A stretch of 64,000 bases of DNA from Ctena decussata (lineage: Eukaryota; Mollusca; Bivalvia; Lucinida; Lucinidae): contig OZ022499.1 in assembly GCA_963989385.1 (NCBI GenBank), forward strand, positions 77,737,903-77,801,902. Direction: 5' to 3'. How positions within the stretch are numbered: position 1 is the stretch's first letter; every line of letters begins with the position of its first letter. The notes under the pieces are model-generated. The model did not search any database. It saw only the letters and a program-made list of their open reading frames with translations, and was not told the origin of the DNA. Both the position numbers and the translations under genes were made by a program. Positions 42,249 to 51,780 of the stretch are shown here, one piece after another.

Positions 42249-44088
42249 AGGGCTCTCACACCCCTTTTTGGGAATGGGGCCGGGGCCTTTAGAATTGGGA
42301 AAAATAGCATTGTATTGTCTAAAATTGGGATGATTTATATTGTTTTATGTGTGAAGTTTTCATTGTCAGACCAACACAACTTACATATGGTATTGTTGTA
42401 TTTTCAGAGGAATCGAGTCAATAAGCAGACATTGCAGATAGTGAATCATAATAAATTTCAAATAGTTGGGATATTAGATAATAACAAAACTATTTGGGTG
42501 TGTTTAATTTTTCTTTCTTTCCTTTTAACTGGCAACTTCCCTATCTTGCCACTCTCAAACTGGGGACACGACTGGGACCTTGAAAAAAAAGTGTTACAAT
42601 ATGACTACAGTATAAAACTCTAGGTTTGAAGTATCTGTGAACTAAGTAAGCATAATACAATTAGACTTAAAACTTAGAATTTATCCATTGTAAGCTGTGG
42701 TAATTTAAATCTAAAAAAGTTCCTTCAAGAGCAGAGAATACATACAGAAGTAGGAACATGGGCCAGACTACGTAGTTTCGGCTAATAAAGCCTCGTCAGT
42801 GACCCTGACAATATCTGGTGACAAAACCAGAAAAAAGCATACTGTAATTTCTTAATTATAATTGGGCAGTCGATTCAAAGACTGATTAATTTCAAAAGGA
42901 TCAAATAGTATAAAAGACGATGATCTAGAATAATAGTCTAAATTGATCTCAAATTTTAGATTTCTCAGAATCTATCCTCTGATCTCAAAGGATGTAAATA
43001 AAATATAATCTGCACTATGGATGATGTACGGGGAGACTTTTTACGGCCGCCACACGGCACAACACCAGCTGCAGTGAGGTACAATTAAAATCAAAGAAAG
43101 TTCCTTCAAGAGCAGAGAATACATACAGAAGTAGGAACATGGGTCAGACTAAGTATGCATATCATCATTCACTGATCATTTTTATGCAATTTCTGGAACA
43201 ATCTGGATGTTTAATTTTTATTCAATATTTCTGTTGCAAAATATTACAATTGTACTTAGAAAAATATCCCTCTTCCTTCAGATTGAATTCCCTGTATCCC
43301 TGAAAACAATATATCAGAGGTAAAAAATATACTCTCAGACACTTAGTAGCCCTGGTTAGGTTGCTGTTACTATGGAACAGGAATCTTTTCTACTGCCATG
43401 ACTGGCTATGTAGAACAAAGTACAATACATGTAGTTATGTGAAGCTGAGAGAAAGTGGAATGTCACAATGCAGAACATGACAAAACTTTCAGTCCTGCCA
43501 GCACAAAATATCCACGGTATGTCACTATCACTATACTAACTCTTGGATGTCCCAGTAATCCTGTTTATGATTTCGGATATGGCCGAAAATGTCTGTGAAA
43601 ATCGTTTCAGGTACAAAACCCCAAAACAGCCGAATCATCCACCATAGGTGAAAACTCCGATCAAATTTTAGCATTGGAAGGCTTTAAATTAAAGATTAAG
43701 TCAAAATACTTTTCACCGCAACAATATTGGCCCTTGAAGCAAAGAAAATATTAACATATTGTAGTCAAAATCGCTAGGCTATTCGTCCTCTAATGCAAGG
43801 GAAGTAAGCAGAACATGATAAAACCCAGTACCGGTTTCCAGTAACAAAACATCACGATCGTGATTGAAAATGTAATCGCTTCCTGATTTTGAAAGTTATA
43901 AATTATGTTAACATTTTTTGTTTTAGGTGGTTTTTAATACACTTTGCATTGATACAGCTGCAATATTCTTGGACCAAAAGGCTTAGTCAGATTGGGAATT
44001 TTTACTCTGGAATTGGGAAAAAAACATACTTTTTGGCATTGGGAATGGGGCCGAATTTCGGCCCAAAATTTCGGTGATCGAGAGCCCT
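42249..44088. mobile_element. TIR element inserted in the mariner relic
   Basis: Ends AGGGCTCTC (42249) and GAGAGCCCT (44080-44088), flanked by GGGGTTC on both sides (42242-42248, 44089-44095). Subterminal 'TTGGGAATGGGGCC' / 'GGGAATGGGGCCG' also recur. Inside is a ~58-bp direct repeat 'CAAGAGCAGAGAATACATAC' at 42726 and 43107 (381 bp apart). No transposase reading frame. Probably a non-autonomous hAT-like element, though the flanking repeat is 7 bp, not 8. Confidence 0.65.
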
Positions 44089-44095
44089 GGGGTTC

Positions 44096-44980
44096 TACAG
44101 TGCGCATTATAAATCCCATTCACATTTCGTTTACTTCAACCCTTCGGAGTATTCTCCCTTGACAGAAACACACTTTTCAAGTCTCTAATTCCATTCTGTA
44201 AAGGCAGAGAAGTAAGCCTTTTTAGGTGTACCCTGAAAACACTGGTAAATAGCACCGCCAAGTGCACTTCGGGATTCATAACAACAACCAGAAAGGGTTT
44301 TCTTTAGTAAAGGAAACAGGAAAAAGTCACAGGGACTAAGGTCTGGCGAATAAGGTAGATGAGAGAGCTGAACCACCTTTTCCTCTGTTAGGAAGTCCTC
44401 CACAAGAACACACTTGTGAGCAGGTGCATTGTCATGGATAAGACAGACCTTTTAAACCGGTTGCATGTCTACACTTTTCATAGTGTGCTTTTACTTTTGA
44501 CAACACACCATTCTTATAAAATTTACCTGTGATTGTCTTGCCATTTGGTACGGAAATTTGAACAGTGGGTCCATCGCAATTGAAAAATACTGCATACAAA
44601 ACTTTTACCGTGCTTTTAATTCTTATGGCAATGATCGGCCTTGCTTCTTGACTGGCCGGGATGGGGCTCATCTTTCAGGTCAGTTTTACCACCTTTAAAG
44701 TTTCTATGCCGCCTGAAAACTGACTTTTGGAGACAACAGATGTCCCATGTATCTGACACAGTTCACAATATATCTGTGAAACTGAAACATTCAGACCAAC
44801 ACGACCTTTAATGTAGGCCCTAATTTCGAAGCTTGTTTTGTTTATCATTTTGCAAACAGTAAGGGTTGAGTGTATATGAATGACCCAACTTGAACTTTAA
44901 ATAACTTTTGAAAGACTGAATGGATTAGACCAAAAGTTCATCCTACTACAGAAAATCACTGCCCCATGAAAGCACCACAC
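44096..44980 (-). pseudogene. mariner transposase relic
   Basis: Minus-strand pieces in two frames. N-terminal piece: FFNCDGPTVQISVPNGKTIT then GKFYKNGVLSKVKAHYEKCR (region around the first catalytic Asp of mariner). C-terminal piece: LPYSPDLSPCDFFLFPLLKK, where mariners have the last catalytic Asp in 'HPPYSPDL(A/S)P.D'. An intact mariner transposase is about 345 aa; here frameshifts, stops and decay make it inactive. Confidence 0.8.
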
Positions 44981-45078
44981 TTTCCACATGCTCGTTACAG
45001 CCACTGGGTATGGTGGGCCATTAGTGACAATTAAATGAATGACCCTCATACGACAGATCTGTTGTATTCAATTTTCAG

Positions 45079-45287
45079 ATCCCTGGGAGTGGAGAATGAA
45101 GCGAGAGACTATGACAGAGATGCAACAAGTTGACCATGACCACAATAAAGTTATTTTACTGGACACCCTCGGTAATGCTGGACTGGACGTATCGTATGAG
45201 TATATTGTCTCACATCTAAACACAACCAATTCACAGTGGGTTAAACGAGCAGCCGTACATAATCTTAGAGTATATGGTCACAAACAT
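45079..45287 (+). CDS. Exon 14: HEAT-like helical domain, best conserved part
   Basis: Codons 481-550. Acceptor TTGTATTCAATTTTCAG; donor CAT|GTAAGT at 45288, phase 0. Contains LLDTLGNAGLDVSYEYIVSH and SQWVKRAAVHNLRVYGHKH. The sequence 'L.tLGNAG....' followed by 'WVKRAAVHNLR' is the clearest hallmark of the vitellogenin/apolipophorin helical domain in the window. The right end of a mariner relic lies 30 bp upstream (45048), so the polypyrimidine tract and acceptor sit directly against transposon DNA. Confidence 0.88.
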
Positions 45288-45355
45288 GTAAGTATTTGTG
45301 TTAGTTGGAAATTCCTGTGTGTTGCATGAAGAAACACAAGACAGGATTTTAGATA

Positions 45356-45576
45356 TGAGCCATGACAGGACAAAACCATCTAAGTTGCATGTGCCCACAG
45401 GGAAGACTCAGATCAGCCTCGGCATCCGCCCGGTCTGTTCTGAGTCTTTACTGACAGCATGGAACTAGCTTAGACCCTAGCTACCTTTTAAGCACACAGC
45501 AAGACTGTGATCAGTCTGATATGAGTCTTCACTGGGCACACATGCCTCTTGGTTGGTTTTGTCATGTCGCGGCTCA
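45356..45576. mobile_element. MITE family R copy 6
   Basis: TGAGCCATGACAGGACAAAA to GTCATGTCGCGGCTCA; one inner arm shortened. Confidence 0.8.
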
Positions 45577-45642
45577 TTTTATCACAATTGAAGTTAATCT
45601 GTATATGTTTAGTCTGATTATGATCGAAACCTAATTAGCATT

Positions 45643-45874
45643 TGAGCCATAACATAGAAAACCAGTTTCGTGGCATGTGCACCAAGCGTAGACTCATATC
45701 AGCCTAGGCGTCTGCCAATCTGATTAGAGTCAAGTTGCTTTGTGCTTAAAAGGTAGCTAAGGGTTTTAGCTAGCTCCATGTAGACACTCTGATAGATTTG
45801 GCGGATGCCTAGGCTGATCGAGTCTTCGTTGGATGCACATAGCTCATTATTGGTTTATCTAGTGTCGTTACTCA
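45643..45874. mobile_element. MITE family R copy 7, diverged
   Basis: TGAGCCATAACATAGAAAAC to AGTGTCGTTACTCA, only 66 bp after copy 6 and clearly more diverged, so independent and older. Confidence 0.7.
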
Positions 45875-46293
45875 TTTAGATGTTGCATACATTTACTTGT
45901 ACAGCACTGTTCATTAGCAATAAGAAATCTGGAGGCCAAAATTCAGCCCCATTCTCAAAACCGAATAGTATGTTTTGTCGTCAGTTCTAGATGAAAAACC
46001 CAATGTGATCAATTTGAATACTGCAGATGTGTCATTGCAAAATGTATTAAACATCATAAAAAGTAGTAAATGTACATAATATACTGTATTACTGTTAATA
46101 TCAGATGGCATTTAAATTTTCAGTTATATTCCTAGAACAAAGATCAACTTTCTTCCGGCATAATAGTTGTGTTTGATTACTGGAAACGGATATCAGGTGA
46201 CAGGTGACAGCATTAGAATGAAACTGCAGCATCATAGTATTCTCATAGAGCCACAAAATACTGAAGCTGAAATATTATACACATGTATTTCAG

Positions 46294-46397
46294 GCACTGA
46301 CCCAGTTAAGGACAGCAGCTGTGTATGATGACAATGAGTTGGTGCGGTATGAGGCGAAGTTACAGTACCAGGCACACCCACTATCTGTCTATGAAAA
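46294..46397 (+). CDS. Exon 15: end of HEAT-like helical domain
   Basis: Codons 551-585. Acceptor ACATGTATTTCAG; donor GAAAA|GTACAA at 46398, leaving phase 2. Peptide ALTQLRTAAVYDDNELVRYE then AKLQYQAHPLSVYE. 'DDNELVRYEA...Y..HP' matches the style of the last HEAT-like repeat in large lipid transfer proteins. The donor is not strong, but it is the only GT giving phase 2, which exon 16 needs. Confidence 0.83.
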
Positions 46398-46599
46398 GTA
46401 CAAAATTTCTGAAAAATATACCATTATATGCCTCCTAAATGTGTCAGATATCTGAACAGCTTTAGTTGTCAGTTTAATTACTGTTTGAACTTGAACTTTT
46501 TATGGCATTTTCAGCACTTTGTCTGTCTCATAATACCTATTAATTAAGAAAATTTCTGGAAAAGGTGAAATAATGAAGAATCCAGCAGACCTTTACTCC

Positions 46600-46705
46600 C
46601 CCCCCCCCCCCCCCCCCCACTCCCCCATTCCTTCCCCATTGAGAAGGGAGACAAAAATGAAAATGGTAGTTTTTTCCCCTGACAGTGCACCTGTTCACCT
46701 TGATA
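46600..46705. mobile_element. MITE family K copy 8, partial, beside a C run
   Basis: A 20-base C run at 46600-46618, then CATTGAGAAGGGAGACAAAA and 'CTGACAGTGCACCTGTTCACC', the right third of the family. Confidence 0.5.
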
Positions 46706-46785
46706 GCAATGATTTTGATAAAGTCGGCAATATAATGCATAAAGTATTCCTAAAAATATTGCACACTAGTTGTGCGATCTGTATT

Positions 46786-47025
46786 TGAGTTTCGACATGA
46801 CAAAACCAACAAAGTGGCATGTGCACCCAGCATAGACTCAGATCAGACTGGGCATCCACCCAGTCTGATCAGATTCTTCATTGTGTGCTTAAAGGGTAAT
46901 GCATGGTCAAAGCTATCTCCTCGTGGAAAGCTAATACTCTGATCAGACTGGGTGGATGCCCAGGCTGATCTTAGTCTTTGCGGGGAGCACATGCCACTTT
47001 GTTGGTTTTGTCATATTGCAGCTCA
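46786..47025. mobile_element. MITE family R copy 8
   Basis: TGAGTTTCGACATGACAAAA to TCATATTGCAGCTCA; inner arms good (CAGACTGGGCATCCACCCAG). Confidence 0.8.
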
Positions 47026-47534
47026 TTTGATTTATTATGCTTTCTAGAGTATAAATGTGTCACTGCACTTTGTCAATGCACATACCATAATTTGTTTGAT
47101 GACTGCTCAAGATGCTTAGAATTTTCATATTTTGTTATTTGAAATGTCTGCAAAAAGTTCTTTAGTTATCACACAGTTGGATGTTACAAAGTTCCATTTT
47201 ATTCAGAAATTACAGTGTGGCAATTACTCAAACCACAATAAATTGCTCAATTAGTTTTTAATATTAAACACGTAACCACCCTGTGGTTGAATTTAGTAAT
47301 TTAATAGTAAACGTACAGGTAATATCAAACTGAGCAAAAGTTGTTACTTTGATTACAGCTGAGGAAGTGTTGATTTCTCTTCTGTTGCTCCATATGCAGC
47401 AGCTAGGAGGACACTATCAAAAGCAAAAACATGCTTAAATGAGGTCTGCCGAATATCTTTGAAGAATACTCTTAATGTTTGCTTAATAGAGCACATGCTC
47501 TTATTAAAGATACATGTAAACGGAGATATCACCA

Positions 47535-47750
47535 TGTGATTCTACCATTTTTTCAAAAGGAGACAACTTTCATGACTTCCTGTTTGCTTGTCTTGACATG
47601 AAATCCTTTCAAATGGAGGTCACCTATTAAAGGAAAGAAGTTGCTCCAAATGGAGCAAATTCTTTCCGTTAAGAGTTGACCCCTTATGAGAAGGGAGGCA
47701 AAAATGAAAATGACATAGTTGCTTGCCTTGAAAGTACATTCATTTACCTT
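47535..47750. mobile_element. MITE family K copy 9
   Basis: Centre AAGAAGTTGCTCCAAATGG / AGCAAATTCTTTCC and CCTTATGAGAAGGGAGGCAA; end GTACATTCATTTACC. Confidence 0.75.
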
Positions 47751-47765
47751 TCCCCTAATATTATG

Positions 47766-47856
47766 TATTAGTATTGGGACACCTAAAAGAATTAGTTTTG
47801 CATTTGTTCCAAATGGAAAATTAACTAATTTAGGTGTCCCAAAATTTAGGCACATT
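47766..47856. mobile_element. Short family D derivative
   Basis: GTATTGGGACACCTAAAAGAA and (reversed) TTTTGGGACACCTAAATTAG: both ends of the family joined with ~45 bp between. Ends 51 bp before exon 16. Confidence 0.65.
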
Positions 47857-47906
47857 ACGGTATTTTTATGAATGTGGTATGTGTAACGTGTTCATTTAAT
47901 CTTCAG

Positions 47907-48076
47907 CTGGAAGGGTGAGACTGCTATAGATTATGTGTCGAAGAGAGGCATATTTGACCTTGAACTCAAGTTTAAACTGGAAGCCCCAGGAGTAGACTGG
48001 CAGAAGAAGATTGGCTCAGAATCGATAGGGGCTTCATTTGGGATCATAATGGAAAATCTGATGGATCTCAGAATCG
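47907..48076 (+). CDS. Exon 16: C-terminal beta region following helical domain
   Basis: Codons 585-642. Acceptor CATTTAATCTTCAG; donor AATCG|GTGAGT at 48077, leaving phase 1. Reads WKGETAIDYVSKRGIFDLEL and IGASFGIIMENLMDLRI. Amphipathic strands with 'F.L.L.F.L', consistent with the start of the open beta-sheet that lines the lipid cavity. I do not recognise a specific subfamily signature. Confidence 0.78.
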
Positions 48077-48149
48077 GTGAGTTTTTGAAATTATGTGCTT
48101 GTCAGATGTTAGATTAAAATTCAGTCAACTATGTTTGTGTATAATTGGA

Positions 48150-48300
48150 ATCCCAGTAGCTCAGTTGGTTAAGCACTGGCCTGCTGATCTAGTGGTCCCG
48201 AGATTGATTCCTTGAGGCAGAAATCTTTTTAATTGTAAATGGATTTCATTGCACACAACCTTTCATTACCGCTCTCCCATAGTCCTGATATGAATGAAAT
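48150..48300 (+). mobile_element. tRNA-derived SINE or tRNA pseudogene
   Basis: CAGTAGCTCAGTTGGTTAAG (A box TAGCTCAGTTGG) then GGTCCCGAGATTGATTCCTT (degenerate B box). A ~100-bp unrelated body follows. The T arm is not complete, so not a working tRNA. Confidence 0.5.
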
Positions 48301-48301
48301 A

Positions 48302-49211
48302 CACTGGAGCGCCGTTATAACGCGGGTGTCGGGAGACATAAAATCGAACCGCGTTAAAAGTGATCACGCGTAATAACGATCTTCACAGAAATACCCCACC
48401 CACTAATGTAAAACCCCATGTTTACATGTTCGTAGCGCTTATTTAGCCCTTACGAGGTAGATAGACATGTTTACTGCTTACCTGACACAACGAAAGTCAT
48501 CGCTGAAGTAAGCTTTCAGTCCCTATGTTCTTACTAATTGTGAAAAATGCGCTGCAAAACGGTTGAAAACCATTTGCAAAGCGAAAGTACAATCGGAACA
48601 CATCGGCCAATTCCGTATCCTGAATTAAACCTTTATCGACGAGGATGTCCGATTGAGCGAAAGTAGACTTGTTCGAGTTAATTCCCTTGTATATACACTT
48701 GCAAAAAGGTACCTTCGGACGAATGAAATATACTTATTTGCGCGAGTACTGACGTCGCCTAAAAAAACTCTAAGCAGCCTACAGATAACCAAATCGGGTT
48801 TAAGCTTTGTTTTTTTTCCATTTATAAAATTCTTTTATAATGTTTTCTTTGGAAGTAATCAGTGACTGCTACGCACAGCCTTTTTCCTGAGCGTCGGCTT
48901 TTGTATTGTGTATATGAGGTGACCATCGCTAATTGGTGACACGTGATATGCGCTAATTATCGAAGTCTTTCACACCTTGGCAAGACAACCGACGCTTTGA
49001 TTGTCTGTAATAACTTTTGACACGCTGTTGATTAAAATTATGTAAACAGCCCAATTAACTTTTAATGGTTATTTTCTATTCCAATGTCGTGAACACCTAC
49101 AGAAACTGCCGAAAAATCCGCGATCTGTAGAAAAAATTTGGGAGCCACAGGACAACCCGGTTATACCGATTACCGCGATATATCGGTCCGCGGTGTAACG
49201 GCGCTCCAGTG
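48302..49211. mobile_element. Non-autonomous Tc1/mariner (pogo-like) element with TA target
   Basis: Ends CACTGGAGCGCCGTTATAAC and (reversed) CACTGGAGCGCCGTTACACC, flanked by TA at 48300-48301 and 49212-49213. 910 bp. A 70-codon ORF at 48653 has no transposase motif. TIRs starting CACTGGA with an 'RCGTTATAACG' follow-on are pogo-like in style. Confidence 0.75.
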
Positions 49212-49298
49212 TACTGTTGAGAAGGACATAAAACTGCAAGTCACCCATCCATCATGTGTAATTCTTGGGGGAAAAAAAAAGAAAGAAATATGTATATT

Positions 49299-49536
49299 TG
49301 AGCCGCGACACAAGAAAACCAACAAAGTGGTTGTGTGCCCAGTGCAGACTCAGATCAGCCTGGGCATCCGCCCAGTCTGATCAGAGTCTTCACTGTCAGC
49401 ATGGAGGTAGCTTAGACCCTTAGCTACCCTTTGAGCTCTTAACGAAGAGTCTGAGTAAACTATGAAGATGTCCAAGCTGGTCTGAGTCTGCATTGGTCGC
49501 ACAACCACATTGTTGGTTCTTTCGTGTCGCGGCTCA
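49299..49536. mobile_element. MITE family R copy 9
   Basis: TGAGCCGCGACACAAGAAAA to TTCGTGTCGCGGCTCA. Confidence 0.85.
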
Positions 49537-49739
49537 TATGTCAGAGCCAAAAAGGTTCAGACTTTTAAAATGTTGAGAACATTGTTGTACATGTATAATG
49601 TAATTATAATGATAAGACAACTTATTCTAAGCTGTAGATAAGCCGCAGTTTTGATATTTCTAGGACAGTATTTACTTATTTCTGCATGAAACTTAAGTTG
49701 TGGCCCCAGAACAGCCTCAGTGTGGTGGGTTTAGTAAAA

Positions 49740-49977
49740 TGAGCCGCGACACGACAAAACCAACAATGTGGTCGTGCACACTGCGCAGACTCAGATCAGT
49801 CTAGGTTTCCGCCAAGTTTGATCAGACCCTTCGTTAAGTGCTCAAAGGGCAGCTAAGGGTCTAAGTTACCTTCATGCGGACAGCGAAGACTCTGATCAGA
49901 CTGGATGTATGCCCAGGCTGATCTTAGTCTGCGCTGGGCGCACAACCACATTGTTGGTTTTCTCGTGTCGCGGCTCA
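49740..49977. mobile_element. MITE family R copy 10
   Basis: TGAGCCGCGACACGACAAAA to CTCGTGTCGCGGCTCA. Ends are a perfect 15-bp match to the copy at 23352. Confidence 0.85.
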
Positions 49978-49985
49978 AATAGTCA

Positions 49986-50796
49986 GTGTTCCAGATAAGA
50001 AGGGGTAATAGGGCTAATAAATGGATAATTTTCCCCATTTTCCTATGAAAACAAATGAGCCAGTCTCTGGGAAAACCGGGCTTAATGACATTTCAATTAA
50101 AATTTAGATATTAACATCACTGGAAAGTACTATCATTTTTTAACGTTTCCTGAAAATTTGAGACGGTTACCACTATTTGTTTCCAAGATATGGTCTTTAG
50201 AATCATACAGGTAGTGCAGTTTCTTTATATGACGTTGTAAACGTCATGCAAGTAAGTTTTGACGTCAACGTCATAACGTTTGTTTGTATGAGATTTTGGC
50301 GTGTGTCAGGCAAAATAACTCAGAAAAAAATGAGTGTTTGTTCATGTTTAATGTGTATATGATAGCACATACGTAAAAATTGCATGATGCAACATTCTTT
50401 CACAAGTTATAGGTCTTTGTATTGATATACCACATGTTTTCAAGGCTTCGGGGTTACCATGGATTAAGCGTTGTCATGGCAACATTTATCATATGAATTA
50501 CTAAATTTTGTCAGAATTCATAAGTATGCTGTTACATTTCAACGGCTAAGGTATTTTCATGAAAACAAAGAGAGGTCAGAAAAATCATTATTTTTGGTGT
50601 TTTTCAAACGTAAACAATGTCACAATTACGTAATGTCATTAAGCCCGGTTTTCACAGAGAACGGCTCAAATATTATGACCACTCATTAGGACTGTCTTGC
50701 TGAGAAGGCTCTAATGAGCGGCCACAATACATGGAGAAATATGAAAAATTATCTTTGAATTATCCCTGTTACCCATTCTTATCTGTAGCACTGCTC
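49986..50796. mobile_element. TIR element related to 34927-35129
   Basis: CAGTGTTCCAGATAAGAAGG.. and (reversed) GAGCAGTGCTACAGATAAGA.. form imperfect TIRs. Subterminal AAAACCGGGCTTAATGACAT (50073) and its exact complement (50635) confirm the pair. About 810 bp; a 72-codon ORF inside has no features. Confidence 0.7.
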
Positions 50797-50798
50797 TC

Positions 50799-51289
50799 GT
50801 ATGTTTTAGGGATGTAACGATAGTCCATAAATGACTATTGCGATAGTATTTACATTGCAAAAAGTACCATTGCGATACTATTACTATTGCAGGTTGCTAT
50901 TGCAATGCATTGCGATGACTATTGGGGACAGATTTTTTATCCAGAAACTGAGCTTTTCTGTATAAAAATCTGGTATGTTCACAAATTTATGGCTGAAAAG
51001 CATTGTTTAATGACTGTTGTTTCACAACATGCACACCTTGGCTACAAAATACAAGAAAATACTATTTTTCATTCTTTGGAATCCATATGCTTTTCTATTA
51101 TTCTTTTAGCTAAAGGCTTGTTTCAAGAAATAGATGCATGTCTAGAAACCATTGAAACTATTGCGATATTGGAAACACTATTGCCAATAGTATTGACATT
51201 GCAGCTTTCCCTATCGATAGTGACTATTGCCAATGTTACTATTGCGATATATCGATAGTCTGATGTATTGTTACACCCCTAGTATGTTT
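50799..51289. mobile_element. hAT-like MITE with 8-bp target duplication
   Basis: GTATGTTT at 50799-50806 and 51282-51289 flanks 50807-51281. Ends TAGGGATGTAACGATAGTCC and (reversed) TAGGGGTGTAACAATACATC, matching the CAGGGGTGTAAC-type ends of hAT transposons. Subterminal regions carry many ACTATTGCGATAG-type steps in both orientations. The 123-aa ORF inside has no transposase motif. Confidence 0.85.
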
Positions 51290-51367
51290 TTATGAAGAAT
51301 TAACAAAGTTTCCTCTAAAACATCATGAAAACTCAACCATACCTAGAACTTTCCTTTCTTACCTATC

Positions 51368-51602
51368 AAGATGAATGGGTATACTTTCAGGGGAAGCAAC
51401 TGCCAGCTTGATTTTTTGCCTCCCTTCTCATTGGGGGTCGACTCTTAAAGGAAAGAATTTGCTCTCCTTGGAGCAAATTCTTTCCTTTAAAAGTAGACTA
51501 CACTTCGGCAGAGCTTTGAGATTCAGGGAAGGAAACAGGATGTTACTATAGTTATTCAATTACGTAAATATGGTGAAAAATATGGAACTATACCCATACA
51601 CC
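51368..51602. mobile_element. MITE family K copy 10
   Basis: AGATGAATGGGTATACTTTC to ACTATACCCATACACCT. Perfect centre AAAGAATTTGCTCTCCTTGG / GAGCAAATTCTTTCC. Ends 32 bp before exon 17. Confidence 0.8.
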
Positions 51603-51634
51603 TAAAACTGATCATGTACTGTATATTTATATAG

Positions 51635-51780
51635 CATTGTTAAGTGGACACCTACTTGTGAGAGTACATGACGAGGCTTATATTAAAGTTCATCTTGGTA
51701 TACTGGGTCTGAACCTGGATTTCTTTGTGGCACGGATCTGTTTTAAAGGTGGCACTGAGTATAGCATTAATATCTTGAAG
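51635..51780 (+). CDS. Exon 17: C-terminal beta region; last exon found
   Basis: Codons 642-690. Acceptor GTATATTTATATAG; donor AAG|GTATGT at 51781, phase 0. Begins ALLSGHLLVRVHDEAYIKVH and continues LGILGLNLDFFVARICFKGG; alternating hydrophobic strands with one cysteine. No stop codon is reached before the donor, so at least one more exon must exist. None is evident in the remaining 12 kb, which is mostly satellite DNA, so the rest may lie beyond the window. Confidence 0.76.

Larger units (their letters stand above)
42214..45048 (-). mobile_element. mariner-like element, split by another transposon
   Basis: TIRs: CGAGGGGTGCTCATTTAATG at 42214, and on the minus strand from 45048 TGAGGGTCATTCATTTAATTG. 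TA lies on both sides (42212-42213 and 45049-45050). Interrupted by 42249-44088. Right end lies 30 bp before exon 14 of the host gene. Confidence 0.8.
195..51780 (+). other. Gene span: large lipid transfer protein (vitellogenin-N domain) gene, 3' end not found
   Basis: Seventeen exons (195-362, 13074-13164, 16151-16187, 19941-20073, 21207-21270, 23755-23864, 24739-24824, 26976-27034, 27585-27706, 28154-28247, 29087-29198, 35190-35364, 39443-39632, 45079-45287, 46294-46397, 47907-48076, 51635-51780) join to 2070 nt, 690 codons with no stop. Every intron is GT-AG and every phase fits. The order of parts (signal peptide, beta-rich N-terminal region, HEAT-like helices, second beta region) is that of vitellogenin, apolipophorin/apoB and microsomal triglyceride transfer protein, secretory-pathway proteins that bind or load lipid. 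Introns range from 447 to 12711 bp and are full of repeats. I cannot tell vitellogenin, apolipophorin or MTP apart from the part seen; there is no obvious polyserine or vWD region before the model ends. Confidence 0.8.

Noticed and set aside
42231..42623. 130-codon ORF
   Set aside because: Starts in a mariner TIR and crosses into an inserted element; no protein family recognisable.
50887..51258. 123-codon ORF as a hAT transposase
   Set aside because: No BED finger, RW or dimerisation motif; lies in repeat-rich subterminal MITE sequence.
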